Origin: Mortierella sp. BCC40632
Taxonomy: Eukaryota > Mortierellomycota > Mortierellomycetes > Mortierellales > Mortierellaceae
Assembly: GCA_011634665.1 (NCBI GenBank)
Contig: WAEK01000025.1
Span: 186,001-250,000, forward strand
Direction of reading: 5' to 3'
Length of the DNA stretch: 64,000 nucleotides
The position numbers and the translations under genes are program-made. Position 1 is the stretch's first letter; each line of letters begins with the position of its first letter. Below are positions 20,617 to 31,690 of this stretch, one piece after another. The notes under the pieces are model-generated. The model had not been told where the DNA came from. It saw only the letters and a list, made by a program, of their open reading frames with translations, and did no database searches.

Positions 20617-21900
20617 TTTTTTTTTTGCCTGCTTTATACAGTGAGATTTCGGCCACTAGCTCTAAGCCTAACCAAACAAACACTACAAAGAGAAGCTCTA
20701 TCTTGTGTCTGCCAATCTGCCACTGTTTACACGTTCTCCCTCTAGAAACCCCAACGGACAACCCCTCCCATCTTCTCCATGAAAGAGGCTGTAGTCTCCC
20801 CCAGGAGACTCATCCGGAGAGCTGCATCTCCCTCCTGCTTCGTTTCCGTGCCTGGACAGCGGTCATGGACGTGCTCTTGAAGTCGTTCGCCACAGTCACA
20901 GAGGTCCATCAAACCATCCGTGTTAAAGCCACCTTTGTACCATCTTGACCATTCCTCTTTTTCTTCGGCTTCTTCTGGTCTAAATCTCTTGCGCTTTTGA
21001 CAAGCAGTGATTCTATTTTCCTTTTCCCATCTTGCGACCTCTTTACAGCGAGGGACCCAAATGTATTCATATGCGCGATCCGCAATGTTCTGGCACAGAG
21101 TAAGTGTTACCTTCCTTGCCACCTCCCGAGGAACGTCTGCTTCCTGACGTATCACATCTGTCAACCACTTTGGTATGATCCCACGATAAAAGTCTTCAAC
21201 AGTCCAGCAATCTCTATTGACCCTGTACCCACGTTCCCTGTCTGGTGCATCATCGTTGTGAGGGGGTTTCCGTTAGTCCCACTAGCTTCTCCATCATCGT
21301 GGTCCGCAACGATGTGAACTCTTTCCAAACAGCTGTTTCTCGCTCCGGGTACTTGTCATTGAACTTCCTGGTCACCGAGAGTCCGACAGTATTTACCGAA
21401 GCTAGAACTTCCTGCCAGATCTTCTTTCTTTCATTACGGTTTACCGGGCAACGCCAAAGATGGTCGTTATCCTCAATATCGTCGAGACATAATCTGCAGT
21501 TGTCGTCAGGATATGTGTATGGATACCTGTTGAACATTACCGACATTACTGGGAGTGAGTCATGAAGCCGTTTGATATTGAACGTTCGACGCTGGCTGTT
21601 CCTAAAAGAACTCATCCACGTCGCCATTGGGATGCCGTCATGAATAAGATCGTGTGTTGCCAACCAATCGATGTCGAGACGTGTGGGGCGAATTGCACGT
21701 TGAACTCTATGCGACGATAGCCAAGCAGAATGTGCTCGTCTACACGACTGCATTCTAAGTATTTTCCGGAATTCACTGTCAACGATCTTCTCCCCAAAGT
21801 AAACCTGGAACATTATGTCAACTTGCTGTCTCATATCTAGTCGGAAAGATGGTGTATCTCTCTCCTGAGCTGCACTTGCCACCCGATCGGCAATCATTTA
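20617..21900 (-). mobile_element. 5'-truncated LINE (non-LTR retrotransposon), 3' half
   Basis: The ORF at 21897-21250, continued in another frame at 21164-20742, encodes the C-terminal part of a LINE pol. It contains the zf-RVT signature: RLHDSLPVMSVMFNR, then CRLC...HLWRCP with paired Cys and a His. The reverse transcriptase and endonuclease domains are absent, so the copy is truncated at its 5' end. The 3' untranslated part (20740-20626) ends in A's (T-run at 20617-20626). This tail is what the SINE at 10.6 kb and the fragment at 935-1058 share. Confidence 0.75.
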
Positions 21901-21918
21901 CAGGGAATTATCCTCCAG

Positions 21919-22118
21919 TGGCGAGGACCCCATGTGTGTAACCTTCTTTTAATAAAAGTCGCTCGAAACCTCCAGAATCTGAACTAAACTAAAGTGAAAG
22001 GGTGGTGCATTTGAACTTGGCCGGAGCCCTACTGGAGCTCTATCTTCGAATTCGTGAGCAAGGACCCAGAGAGACAAGGGTGGGCAAAGCGGTGGGACAT
22101 ATGGGGTCCTCGCCGTAG
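21919..22118. mobile_element. MITE, GGCGAGGACCCCATA family, copy 1
   Basis: About 200 bp bounded by GGCGAGGACCCCATGTGT and the inverse of the same sequence (ACATATGGGGTCCTCGCC). The homology of the right end runs further (TAGTCG-ATAATA...AGCCTTCAT), so the true inverted repeat may be about 45 bp. Related copies lie at 29481-29690 and 50167-50305. Confidence 0.7.
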
Positions 22119-22268
22119 TCGAATAATAAGCGTAAGCCTTCATGTTATTCGGCTACGCTGGAGATATTAGTACGGGCTCAACGAAACGAGTCCGCGGCGT
22201 AACGAGGCGAGATCTTGACTTTTTCTGTTCGATAAGAAACACTGACTCACTCTTGAGTCCATTGTCCG

Positions 22269-22460
22269 AGCCAGCGACCCCTTTACTGCCCACCCTCTCC
22301 TCCCTTTATCATTCTTGCGTCTTTCCAGTGCTCGTGAAAGAACGATGCAGGTCCAGAGCCAGTCAAGAGAGGGTTATCTAGCTAGATTTTCTTTATTTTC
22401 TGTAGTACTCGAGTGGAATTAAAGAGAGAGATTACACAGTAAAGGGGTCGCTGGCTCTAT
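22269..22460. repeat. 21-bp perfect inverted repeat
   Basis: GAGCCAGCGACCCCTTTACTG at 22270-22290 recurs inverted at about 22438-22458, some 15 bp from the 3' end of Fanzor copy A. The interval between holds no gene. Confidence 0.7.
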
Positions 22461-22474
22461 GAAGGATAATACTA

Positions 22475-22506
22475 AACTAGCCTAGTTTGCCCTGCGTACC
22501 GCAGGG
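22475..22506 (-). ncRNA. Terminal hairpin of Fanzor copy A (putative omega-RNA 3' end)
   Basis: On the minus strand CCCTGCGGTACGCAGGG (22506-22490) forms a 7-bp stem with GTA loop and encodes the last residues of the protein. It is followed by AACTAGGCTAGTT, holding the stop codon, and there shared homology with copies B and C ends. Identical placement in three copies with different flanks marks an element end. The RNA function is inferred. Confidence 0.55.
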
Positions 22507-23117
22507 ATCCCCCATTGCATCTCTAACTGATGTTGGAGGCATAGTAAGTTGGGCTATCTCCTGTGAATATGAACAGGTATGTTTGGTGGGACGGATTGTC
22601 CTTGTAAATGGCTCCAGTGTATGTCTCTCCAGTGAGAGTAGAGTCGACCCTCCTGCTATCGCAATACAAACGGCTGCGTTCACATCCCGGGACTTGATCG
22701 TATGTCCTCGCTGGACTGACCCGCACTGGCTGTTCGTACACTCCATTGCTCCATTCACCTGAACCATCTTCTCCTTGCCATCCACAATCCGACGCGACCG
22801 TGCCTTCCTCAATTGACCAAAACACTCGGCACACGTCTGGCTCGTCCTGAATTCATCAGTAAGTCCAACCACTCCGTACCGCATATGCTGCTCTCTCATC
22901 TTTCCTCCTCCCCGTCTAGCGTGCCCTCCAATTCTGCTTCCTACTCCCCGTTCCTCCCGACCCCACCAGCATCACTGGGATGAGTGATGGACCATTCTTG
23001 CGACACCGAGCCAGGTGCTGGTAGTTACCCCAGGTACACGCTATATGGTGCCGTTGGCAACCACCACACCGTCCATCTGACGGGGATACCTCTAGAACAT
23101 TAAAAAAGAAGACTCAG

Positions 23118-23148
<31 letters not shown>

Positions 23149-26100
23149 CATTTTGTTCTGCTCAACTGTACCTGATGGGCTCTCTGACCCAAACGTTTCC
23201 AATGCGTGATTCTTCACATACTCCCTCTCTGCTGCCGCCACCTTCCCCCACACCCTTCTTGTGCGAAGTCGCTGGTTGTGCAGATCCTTCAACCTTGCCT
23301 TGGATTTCTCAAATCCCTTCAATGCTTTGCGTGACTCTCGATGCAGCTCATGCGCCCTGTCAATCTCCTCCATCGTCTGTGCTGTCTTCAAAACTTGTTC
23401 CTTGTCTGAGAGCTTCTCCAGTGCTTCGCGTACATCACTATTCTCCGGTCTCTTAAGTCGCATCTCTCGCCTCTTGGCTACCCGTCGCATCCCTGAAGCT
23501 TCATTGAGCTGAGGTGCCGTGATCTTGAATGGACGACTCTGGGGTGTCCATTGTTCTCTAGAGGCAGTTGCCTCTCCTGATGACTCCTCATCCGGAGGTG
23601 GTGGCCATGGCTCAGGATTAGAGCTCCCAAAGGTTTCCTCCGCATCCTCTTCTGTGCCTATTCATCATTAAAAAATACTATTAGATGCGCTGAGCTTGAC
23701 AGATGACCGACATTATTCCTTACATCTTGCCCATTCAACTTACCATAAAGTACAGCATATCGGTTGATATGCGTCTTGATCTCGCCCAGGGTCTGTGCAC
23801 ATGTTACACTCATCGTTCGAATCCCTGGATCTGTCCCTGCAAAGACAATTCTGTCCTCTGGCAACTTGGAAATATCGAGCCGCCTCGTTGAATCCTCGAC
23901 TGTAAAATCCTTCACAGTAGGTGTGGTGTACTCCACCGCCTTTGAGCCATCCTTGCTCTTTGGGGTCTTTGCTGTAACTACCCTGCGGAGCCCATTCCAG
24001 TAACTCCTCTCTTTCCGCAGGCGTCGCAACTGACTCTCCTGTGGCTGTACAGTTGCTCGAAGAGCTCGCACCTTTCTCCTTGCTTCTTGAAGAACGCGAT
24101 ATGTCTTTTTTTGCTCACTCCCTCTTCCGTCCTCTACACTCTGAATATTGCCCTCATTCGTGTCTACGCCCCTGATGCCTTCCTTGTTTGCCTTCTCATT
24201 CTCTTTTCTGACTGCTGTGCGGTGGTTCTTGGCTGTCAGGCTTTGATCCGTCTCGAGCACCTTGAGTTCCTTTCGGCCTCGCTTGATTCTACTCTCAAGG
24301 TCTTTGATATTGCTCTCTACTCTCTTGATCTCTTCAGCAATTGTTTCCACTTCCATCTTTTGATACTCTATCTCTTTGGTCCAGTCCATAGTATCAGTCC
24401 TGACTTTGGCCTTGACCCGCCTCTCGTAGTGGCTGAACAACGGGCGACCTCCACGCTCGGCTCCCTGTGGAATCACTTCACCCAAAATCCGGACTGTGTA
24501 CCTATCGACGAACATCATTCTGTCCGCAAATCTGAGGCCATGCTTGCGACACAGCCTTTGAACTTTCTCCAAGTCGAAGAATGCCCCAAAGACTGCGTCC
24601 TTGTGATGTGGGACTCTTTCTCCGGCTATTAGAGGAGTGCCTTCAGAGTTCTTGATATCAAAGTGGCCTGGCGTCTTGGCACACAACACCTCGTATAACC
24701 CCTTCGCTCCAAGAATCAATGCATGACTGGAAGAAGGTGATATCTGCGGTGACAAAAGCCGAGTGTGCTGAGGATACCCAGCCGCTCTTTGAATTGCGTT
24801 GGCAATGATGGCCATAGGTGCAAGCAAAGTAGCGTGGGCCAAGGGCGCCCTCGTTCCACCTTGGGGTCTCGTCTCTCGGCTAACTCGACGTTTTGCAACA
24901 TAGGGTCGAAGTGCGTTGGCCAGCTTGGCTACAACACTGCATTGCTCCTCGGTGATATCCATTCCGCCGTGTGCTGACTTTCTGACCCAGTTGTTGTCGA
25001 TTTCCTTCTCGATTCGGGGTGACTCTAGGAGCATACGAAGAAGTCTCCTCAAAGACAATATGATCGCTCTTGTTGGCTCTTTAGCGAGAGAATCCCCTAA
25101 TTCGTTTTCTAGTTCTTCCTTCATCTCATCGAGATCCCAGTCGTCGAAATCAGACCCTTCGAGATTGTCAGAGTCCTGATCTTTGACAGTTCTCCTTTGG
25201 GTCACACCATTGTCCTTGTTGTTCACCTCAACCACCGGCTCTTTGACAAAATCTTCCTCCGGTTCTTTAATGTCCCAATCGTCAAAATCAATCCCTTCAA
25301 GGTCGTCCGTATTCAGGTCTTCGACGGCTCTCCTTAGGGCTTGAATACTGGATTCACCGCCCGCCTCGACTGTCGGCTCTTTGACAGGGTCACCCTCCAG
25401 TTGGCTAAAATCCCAGTCATCAAAATTGACCCCTCCGAAATTGTCCGTATCCAGATGTTCGAGTCGGACATCCAGTGGTTCAAAACATTCCGCCCCAGCG
25501 GTTTGGGCTGTGTACTTGTGAGCCAGGATGTATTCAATCCTGTGCAGGACCGATTGAATCCGTTGCCCATCTCCGGTTGGGTCTTTGTCAAGAGCACGGT
25601 TGAGATCATCGCAGAGCACCAGGATTGTCCGTTTCCATCTACTCTTGCCTACAGTTGCATTCTTGGGATGACTTTTTCTTTCTCGTGGCCTGACGACTTG
25701 AGTTTTTTCTCTCTGCTTTCGCTCTCTCTCTGGAGCCAGATGGAGCCGCAATAGAAGCAAGAGAGTGTGATCGAGAAGCTTGTCATACATCTGGCCTCCC
25801 CAAAGGTTCTCGATGTTTGTAGCCATTTGCTTCAAGTGCTCACTAACAGTACTTGAACGGCCTCCAACATCTACTGAAAACTTGCTTTTGCCCGATGCGA
25901 GGTTACCGACCACACTGCTCCAGACCTGTCGCCTGGCTTTGTTCGCTGCGTTAACTCCTTGAGCTCCGAAGAACCAAGAATACATGAACAGGAGAAAGCT
26001 ATACGACATTAGAGTTGTCGTGTCGCTCTTTCTCTCGGCTTCCAGGTGCTCTGGCAAAAGGTCAGGAAGGGCCGCAACTGGGAGCAAGGACAGGACAGTC

Positions 26101-27611
26101 TTGTCCCGAAACTCGAATCCTGCCGGAAAGGCCGACTGGATGTCAAAGGCCATCTTGGTAGATGGATTGATGTAGTGAGTCCCTGATGCGAGCTAAAAAA
26201 AAGAAAAAAAGAGGTGATATTCATTTGTCAGTAATAGAAAAAAATAATAAAATAAAATAAAATAAAATAAAATAAAAATGCAGAGCCATTACCTCATGAA
26301 CCGCCTTCGTAGCCAGCACCGAGATTTCCTCACAAACCACCGTCATAGCCTCTTGACTTTTCTCTAGGAGAATTCGGATTCTCTCTTTGTCCTCTGTACA
26401 AAGATCAGGCCGAAGAACTTGCTGAAGTGTGGCTGTGCAGGATCGGAGCTGTCTCTGATCGGGTCCAGTCTCTTCCTCCATCTCGTAATCACCATCGCTG
26501 CCACCATCATCGCCATCACCGTTTCTTCCGCTTCCTCTCCTACTACTACTACCTCTTCCTCCTCCTCCACTTGTTCTAGCTGCCGCATCGACTTTATCGT
26601 TCGAGTCGGCGCGACCCTTCCCTTTAGACAGCTTTTTGGTCTTGGCCTCTTCTTCTGCCTCCCATAGTGACTGAAAGTTTGCTTCGAGGTAGCTGTTCCA
26701 TTGGTTGACGGTGCCGTCCTTCCCCAATTTTTTGTCCATAGTAGTCCTAGAAAGAATCTCGGGCGGCCACGTTGGAGGCTCTTATGGTATCGAAGGCGGA
26801 CTTTTTGATGCATAGAGGAAGTCTCTTTGTTGCAATAAGAGACTGGTAGGCTTCCCCTTTGTCTTTGCCCTTTAAGATGCTTCCTTTAATGCGGTTTGCT
26901 ATGTAGTCATGCCTGCACAGTATCAAGTGGAGAAGCCATTAGATACACCATGCTTTATGAGGCTATTTCTGCTATCGAGTACTTGAAAAGTACATGTTTA
27001 AACATTTACCTTGCTTTTTGAAGGCTTCCTGGATATCAGCGTCCGCAGGATCGTCTAACTTCCGTTTTTAAAACCGCTATAGGTTCTTGGGCCTGTGCGG
27101 TAGACCGCCGGGGAGTAGCGGCTATGGTATGGCTGGGCTGGAGGTTCTCCTGGGGTATGTTGTTGGACCGAGTAGTTCTTGGATGGCACCAATGCCAAAC
27201 ACTCCCTCGTCCCAAGGTAGGAGTCAACGTGTTGAAGAATACCGATTGACATTGTCGAGTCTTCGCTCCTGAAGACCTTTGTCTTTTTCGGGTGGAGAAG
27301 ACAAAAATGTCAACGTGTAGCTCTGATGACAATAGTCGGAAATGCAGGTTGCTGTGGGGTGGGATGTCAACTGATGTGTCTCCAATGGTAAGAGTGAATA
27401 GAGGGTTTCGAGATGCAGTGTTATTGAGAAGACTTTGCACGATCGATGTTGTCGCTGGTACCCGAGATGTTTCAAGTGGAGCCATGTCGACGACGATGCC
27501 CTGTCGGCAGAGTGTCTCCATCGTACTTGCCCTGTTTTCCAATTGACAGTGGTCAAGGGACAGAGTACTCTCCAGTCTGGGTGCAAGAGCAGGGTCATGC
27601 CTCTCTAGCAT
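22475..27611 (-). pseudogene. Giant Fanzor (eukaryotic TnpB-like RNA-guided nuclease), copy A
   Basis: Five exons by splice signals: about 27611-27010, 26913-26293, 26192-23744, 23657-23172 and 23091-22477; introns are 80-100 bp. Exon 2 is low-complexity (Gly/Ser/Asp). Exon 3 has a helical N-domain, a WED-like stretch (near FADRMMFVDRYTVRILG), a long Lys/Glu coiled coil, and RuvC-I in VFAGTDPGIRTMSVT. Exon 5 has the zinc ribbon TSQTCAECF...MECTNSQC and RuvC-III RDVNAAVCIAIAG. I could not place the RuvC-II Glu. At about 1,500 residues it is far longer than typical Fanzors (about 600 or more). Frameshifts lie in exon 1 (T-run near 27065), exon 2 (near 26750) and exon 5 (G-run near 22950). Copy B is intact at these three sites, so copy A may be misread rather than dead. 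Confidence 0.8.
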
Positions 27612-27789
27612 GCTCCTCCAGACTCTCAAGAGTCCTGCGCTGTGATCTCTCTTTGCAAAAGAATAATTCAGTGTTGACTCCTAAAGAGCAAAACGATGTA
27701 GTAAATATTTAGCAAGGTGTCAAGTTGAACTGTTGGGGGTCCTTTTTTTGTGCTTTTTTTTTATTCTTTGCCCTACCATGATAAAAAAG

Positions 27790-27900
27790 AAGAAGAGAGC
27801 GTGTATGTGTGTAGTAGTGTATGTGTATAGTGTGTAGTGTGTAGTGTGGATTGTGGATTGTGGATTGTGGATTGTGGAGTGTGGAGTGTGTGTGTGCAAG
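27790..27900. repeat. GTGTAGTGT / GGATTGT microsatellite
   Basis: Imperfect TG-rich units, then GTGGATT repeated four times, upstream of Fanzor copy A. The same array, with a different copy number, occurs at 55680-55790. A short GA tract follows at 28107-28145. Confidence 0.85.
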
Positions 27901-28284
27901 GAAAGAAAAAGGTCAAGTTCAAGCAGAGCTCTCTTCTCTCTCTTCTCTCATTGTTGAATCCTCTAGTGCGCTGCACTTTGCATCTTCTCACTTTTAATTT
28001 GTCGGTGCCAGAATGGCGCTGGGAAAATATGAATCATTCTTTTTCCTCACGCTTCAGGGGACCATGCGCAGTGCACGGTCTTCAAACTGACATAATCATG
28101 AACTGTATGGAGAGAGAGAAAGAGAAGAGGAGAGAGAGAGAGAGAGCTTTTGAACACACATTCCTCAGACTTAAGCTGTTCGTTACGTAGTAGCTCTATT
28201 TTGCATAGCTGTGGCACGCAGGACCAAGCACTTGTATTCAAACTCCTGCCCTTGCTGAATTGAACATTTCTCAAATTGACCTCT

Positions 28285-28765
28285 TTTCTAAATGGTCCTT
28301 TTTTCAAATCCTACTTTTCCTCGAAATAGTCCTTTTTTTCAAATCCTACTTTTCTCGAAATAGTCCTTTTTCTAAATAGTCCTTTTTTCAAATCCTACTT
28401 TTCTCGAAATAGTCCTTTTTCTAAATAGTCCTTTTTTCAAATCCTACTTTTTCGAAATAGTCCTTTTTTCTAAATGGTCCTTTTTTCGATATAGTCCTTT
28501 TTTCAAATACTACTTTTTCTAAATAGTCCTTTTTTCAAATCCTACTTTTTCTAAATAGTCCTTTTTTCAAATCCTACTTTTTTCTAAATAGTCCTTTTTT
28601 TCAAATCCTACTTTTTTCTAAATAGTCCTTTTTCAAATCCTACTTTTTCGATATAGTCCTTTTTTTTCAAATCCTACTTTTTTTTCGATATAGTCCTTTT
28701 TTCAAATACTACTTTTTCTAAATAGTCCCTCTTTTCTGAAAATAGTCCTTTTTTTTTTTTTTTTT
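28285..28765. repeat. Minisatellite of about 30-bp units (AAATAGTCCTTTTTTCAAATCCTAC)
   Basis: About 16 units built on TAGTCCTTTTTTCAAATCC plus TACTTTTTC(G/T). Two sub-forms alternate: CGAAATAGTCC and TCTAAATAGTCC. It marks the far (5') end of the duplicated Fanzor segment. The copy at 56200-56575 is shorter. Confidence 0.9.
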
Positions 28766-28769
28766 TTTT

Positions 28770-28799
28770 GGGTCTGTCCGACCAAAGTGGATGAAAAAT

Positions 28800-28839
<40 letters not shown>

Positions 28840-29050
28840 CAGAGAGGGAGCAGAGAGAGAGCAGGGAGAGAGCAGAGAGGAGCAGAGCAAGGAGAAGAGC
28901 AGAGCAAAGGGAGGAATAAAGCAAGGCAGAATTGATCGATCAGAACAGAACAGAACAAAACAGAACAGAACAGAACAGAGCAAGGCAAACCGAAAATGGA
29001 AAGAGGGGATATCATGTGATATCAAACAGGGATATTTTCTTGGTATTTGT
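28770..29050. mobile_element. Remnant of DIRS-like leader plus GA tract
   Basis: GA-rich sequence followed by GAATTGATCGATCAGAACAG repeats and GATATCATGTGATATC matches the untranslated leader of the gag-only DIRS-like element at 57090-57270. Here no gag ORF or terminal repeat follows. The adjoining 29040-29115 is a short tandem repeat of TTAGTATTTGTTTGAT. Confidence 0.55.
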
Positions 29051-29221
29051 TTGATTTGATAGTATTTGTTTGATTTCTTAGTATTTGTTTGATTCTTAGT
29101 ATTTGTTTGATAGCGGGCAAAGGGGGGTCTGGCCAGACTAGTTGGACCTGAGCAGAGCCAGAGGCTGGTCCTTCTGCCCAGTCAGATCACTCCCAGCAAG
29201 CATGCCGCCCGCAAGGATGAA

Positions 29222-29500
29222 AAAAGAAGAATGGTATGTCGAAACATACAAATCTGTAGAACAATGGGCTTAATCTCAGAAACTCGTAGCAATAAGGCTA
29301 CGAGACTGCTTACAATACCCTGTTCAATTAAAGTCGTCTGCAATGGATTTACTCCATCCAATATTTGAAATTAACATTAGCAGGTGCCTCACAGCGCCTT
29401 TCCGCACTGCAAGACCTCCCCACGTAGTATGGCTAGCATGGCCGAAGGCCAATGAAGGCTATAGCCTATTATCCGACTAGGCGAGGACCCCATATGTGTA
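29222..29500 (-). rRNA. 28S rRNA 3'-end fragment, left arm of palindrome (pseudogene)
   Basis: Read on the minus strand this holds CTACGTGGGGAGGTCTTGCA, GGCACCTGCTAATGTTAATT, GACGACTTTAATTGAACAGG and the 28S terminus with GAGATTAAGCCCATTGTTCT. It pairs with 29667-29950 on the other strand. Some substitutions show it is not a working gene. Confidence 0.85.
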
Positions 29501-29690
29501 ATCTTCTTTTAATTCTAAAAGCCCGAAATCCAGAAAAAAAAAATAAATGAACTACCCCTAAAGTACCCTTTGTTTTGATATCTATGGGAGCCATGGCTCA
29601 GGATGGTACCCTATCTTCTTCATGTGAGCCTGGACGAAAGGACTAATCAGGGTGGGAAGTGGTGGGATCATATGGGGTCCTCGCCTAGTC
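29481..29690. mobile_element. MITE, GGCGAGGACCCCATA family, copy 2, at the palindrome centre
   Basis: GGCGAGGACCCCATATGTGT at the left and CATATGGGGTCCTCGCC at the right bound about 200 bp. It forms the spacer of the 28S palindrome, and the arm sequence TAGTCGGATAATAGGC continues the inverted repeat outward. Confidence 0.75.
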
Positions 29691-29995
29691 GGATAATAGG
29701 CTATAGCCTTCATTGGCCTTCGGCCATGCTAGCCATACTACGTGGGGAGGTCTTGCAGTGCGGAAAGGCGCTGTGAGGCACCTGCTAATGTTAATTTCAA
29801 ATATTGGAAGAGATAAATCCATTGCAGACGACTTTAATTGAACAGGGTATTGTAAGCAGTCGAGTAGCCTTGTTGCTACGAGCTGCTGAGATTAAGCCCA
29901 TTGTTCTACAGATTTGTATGTTTCGACATACCATTCTTCTTCTTCTTTTATCCTTTCTGATGATTAGCTTGCTGCGTAAGGATCAAAGAGAGATT
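29691..29995 (+). rRNA. 28S rRNA 3'-end fragment, right arm of palindrome, with 3' flank
   Basis: From about 29738 this matches the last ~190 bases of 28S (CTACGTGGGGAGG to TCTACAGATTTGT). It continues into flank TATGTTTCGACATACCATTC, which also follows the 47-kb copy, so the copies include external transcribed or intergenic rDNA. Confidence 0.85.
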
Positions 29996-30154
29996 TTCGT
30001 CTTGTAAGAAAAAAAAAATTACAGAGTAGGGGTGAAAGGGAGGGGAGGGGAAGGTATTAAATGGATGGAGAAGTGGTGGGTAGAGTGGAAGGAAGGGAAG
30101 AGAAGATAGTGCGGTGTAGTAAATACATTTACGCATCTTCCGGTAGGAGTTTTG

Positions 30155-30190
30155 GGGCCGATATAAAAGGCCCCATCCCCCTTCTCAATA
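30155..30190 (+). promoter_or_regulatory. Strong TATA-type core promoter, no recognised gene
   Basis: GATATAAAAGGCCCC at about 30158-30172 is followed by CAATAAAAG and short ORFs (for example 30224-30412) without recognised content. It may belong to an unrecognised LTR or non-coding transcript. I see no gene between 30000 and 31690. Confidence 0.3.
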
Positions 30191-30849
30191 AAAGATCAGC
30201 TTCTTTCTTCCACATAAAAAACTTTGCACTTCGCTTACTGCGTGCTATTTTTCAAGGTACCTACAAGTCTCCAGAACTTATACAGGACCCATGCTTCACC
30301 CTCCAACCCTTTCATACTAAGACCTCCTCCTGCACTTGTCCCGAACAGATCTACTAGTATTCCTCCTCGATTCCTCACCATCGTGACGGCAGGAGGTAAT
30401 CATATAGATTGAAGTAACGACAGCAATTGGTACGTATGAGACTCGGTTGGAGGTGTGAAAGTGAACCAAGAAAGGCTCCCATATGATGGTATTGACCATC
30501 GTTTGGTCTATTTATCCCCCCGGCCATGATGCGTGGACTTTACGGACCCATCTCAGTTTGATCCGCAACGGATTAAGACCTCAAGATCCTTTTTATTGAT
30601 AGTCAATCCTTTTCTACTACTCCTTTCATTAGTTCGTCAGATCAGCAAGCATTTTCGTTTACCTGTGTGCCATCCTGGTCATCTTAAAATATCCCATTTT
30701 TTCTGTTATCGTAAGTAGTCCATCCTCTTTCGAGTCTCTGATATCCTATGTAGGAAAGAACAGATATTGACTAGAACCATCGTATTTAGAAAACTATTTT
30801 GCAATAGGGGGGGTCTTTTTTAACAAAAAAGGTGAGGGGGAGGGGGTAT

Positions 30850-30928
30850 CTGTAAGCAATCTAGCATTCTTGTTGCTACGAGCTGCCGATATTAAGCCAA
30901 TTGCTATACAGATTTGTAGGGATTTGAT
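30850..30928 (+). rRNA. 28S rRNA 3'-terminal fragment, diverged
   Basis: GTAAGCAATCTAGCATTCTTG, GCTACGAGCTGCCGATATTAAG and TATACAGATTTGTA match the last ~75 bases of 28S with several substitutions. Confidence 0.75.
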
Positions 30929-31120
30929 TGTGCTGAGTAGGGAATTGATTGCCCTGAGTAGGGATTTGGTGGCGCTGAATAGTGGTTTGGTGGCGCTGAG
31001 TAGAAATTTGGTGGCGCTGAATGGATTTGGTGGCGCTAAGCAAGGATTTGGTGGCGCTAAGCAAGGATTTGGTGGGTGGCGCTGAATAGGGAATTTGGTG
31101 GTGCAGAGTAGGAAGTTTGA
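30926..31120. repeat. 22-bp tandem repeat following a 28S 3' end
   Basis: About eight units of GGATTTGGTGGCGCTGAGTA, starting directly where 28S homology ends. Tandem repeats just after 28S are typical of rDNA intergenic spacers, so this may be a scrap of spacer. Confidence 0.8.
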
Positions 31121-31690
31121 ATAGGAACTCAATACTGTAACAAGGCACAATAGATAGGGACTAGGAAAGGACGAGGATGGGGGCAAGGGACTGGGAAACA
31201 AGAAGTGAGTAACTAACTGTCGTTTATTGGAGAGGGAAAAAAGAGAACTAGATACTGTAGTGATTACAAAATGTACCGACAGCATTCCTGATCAGGGTAC
31301 TCTTTGACAGTGGCTGGTGGGTGGTTGGTGCTTTGGCTAGGCGGTGGCTGCGCTGGGGCAGCTGTGGGACGGTCACTCATTCCAAAAACCGTGACAGATG
31401 TCCACGTGGATGGCAAGAAGGCAATGTACTGGCCCCATGCTTGCATCAGATGTTTGGGGATGCCGGCATCCATTGGTCAAATTGACTCGCATTGGACCTT
31501 GCCAAAAGCACCAGTAAAAATGCGAGTCACAAATTTTTGAGTCGGGACGCTTTCTTTTTTTTTTTTGCTCCATTCTCTTTTCTCATCACTCTTCCTCTCC
31601 TTTCCTCTACTCCACTCCTCATCTCTCCTGCTCTTCTCTCTCCACTACTTCTTTGTCTTCTACCCTCCTTTCTAGCCAATTTTCTTTCTA

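Larger units (their letters stand above)
22475..28724. repeat. 6.2-kb direct duplication, copy 1
   Basis: The whole segment from the Fanzor 3' end to the minisatellite recurs in the same orientation at 50356-56575. By eye most differences are single-base changes in homopolymer length. The flanks are unrelated at the minisatellite end and differ right after the hairpin at the other end. Confidence 0.9.

Noticed and set aside
22487..22762. Plus-strand ORFs over the Fanzor zinc ribbon
   Set aside because: Antisense shadows of a conserved coding exon; no motifs.
28285..28765. Possible CRISPR-like array of ~30-bp units
   Set aside because: Units are contiguous without unique spacers, and the context is eukaryotic; it is a minisatellite.
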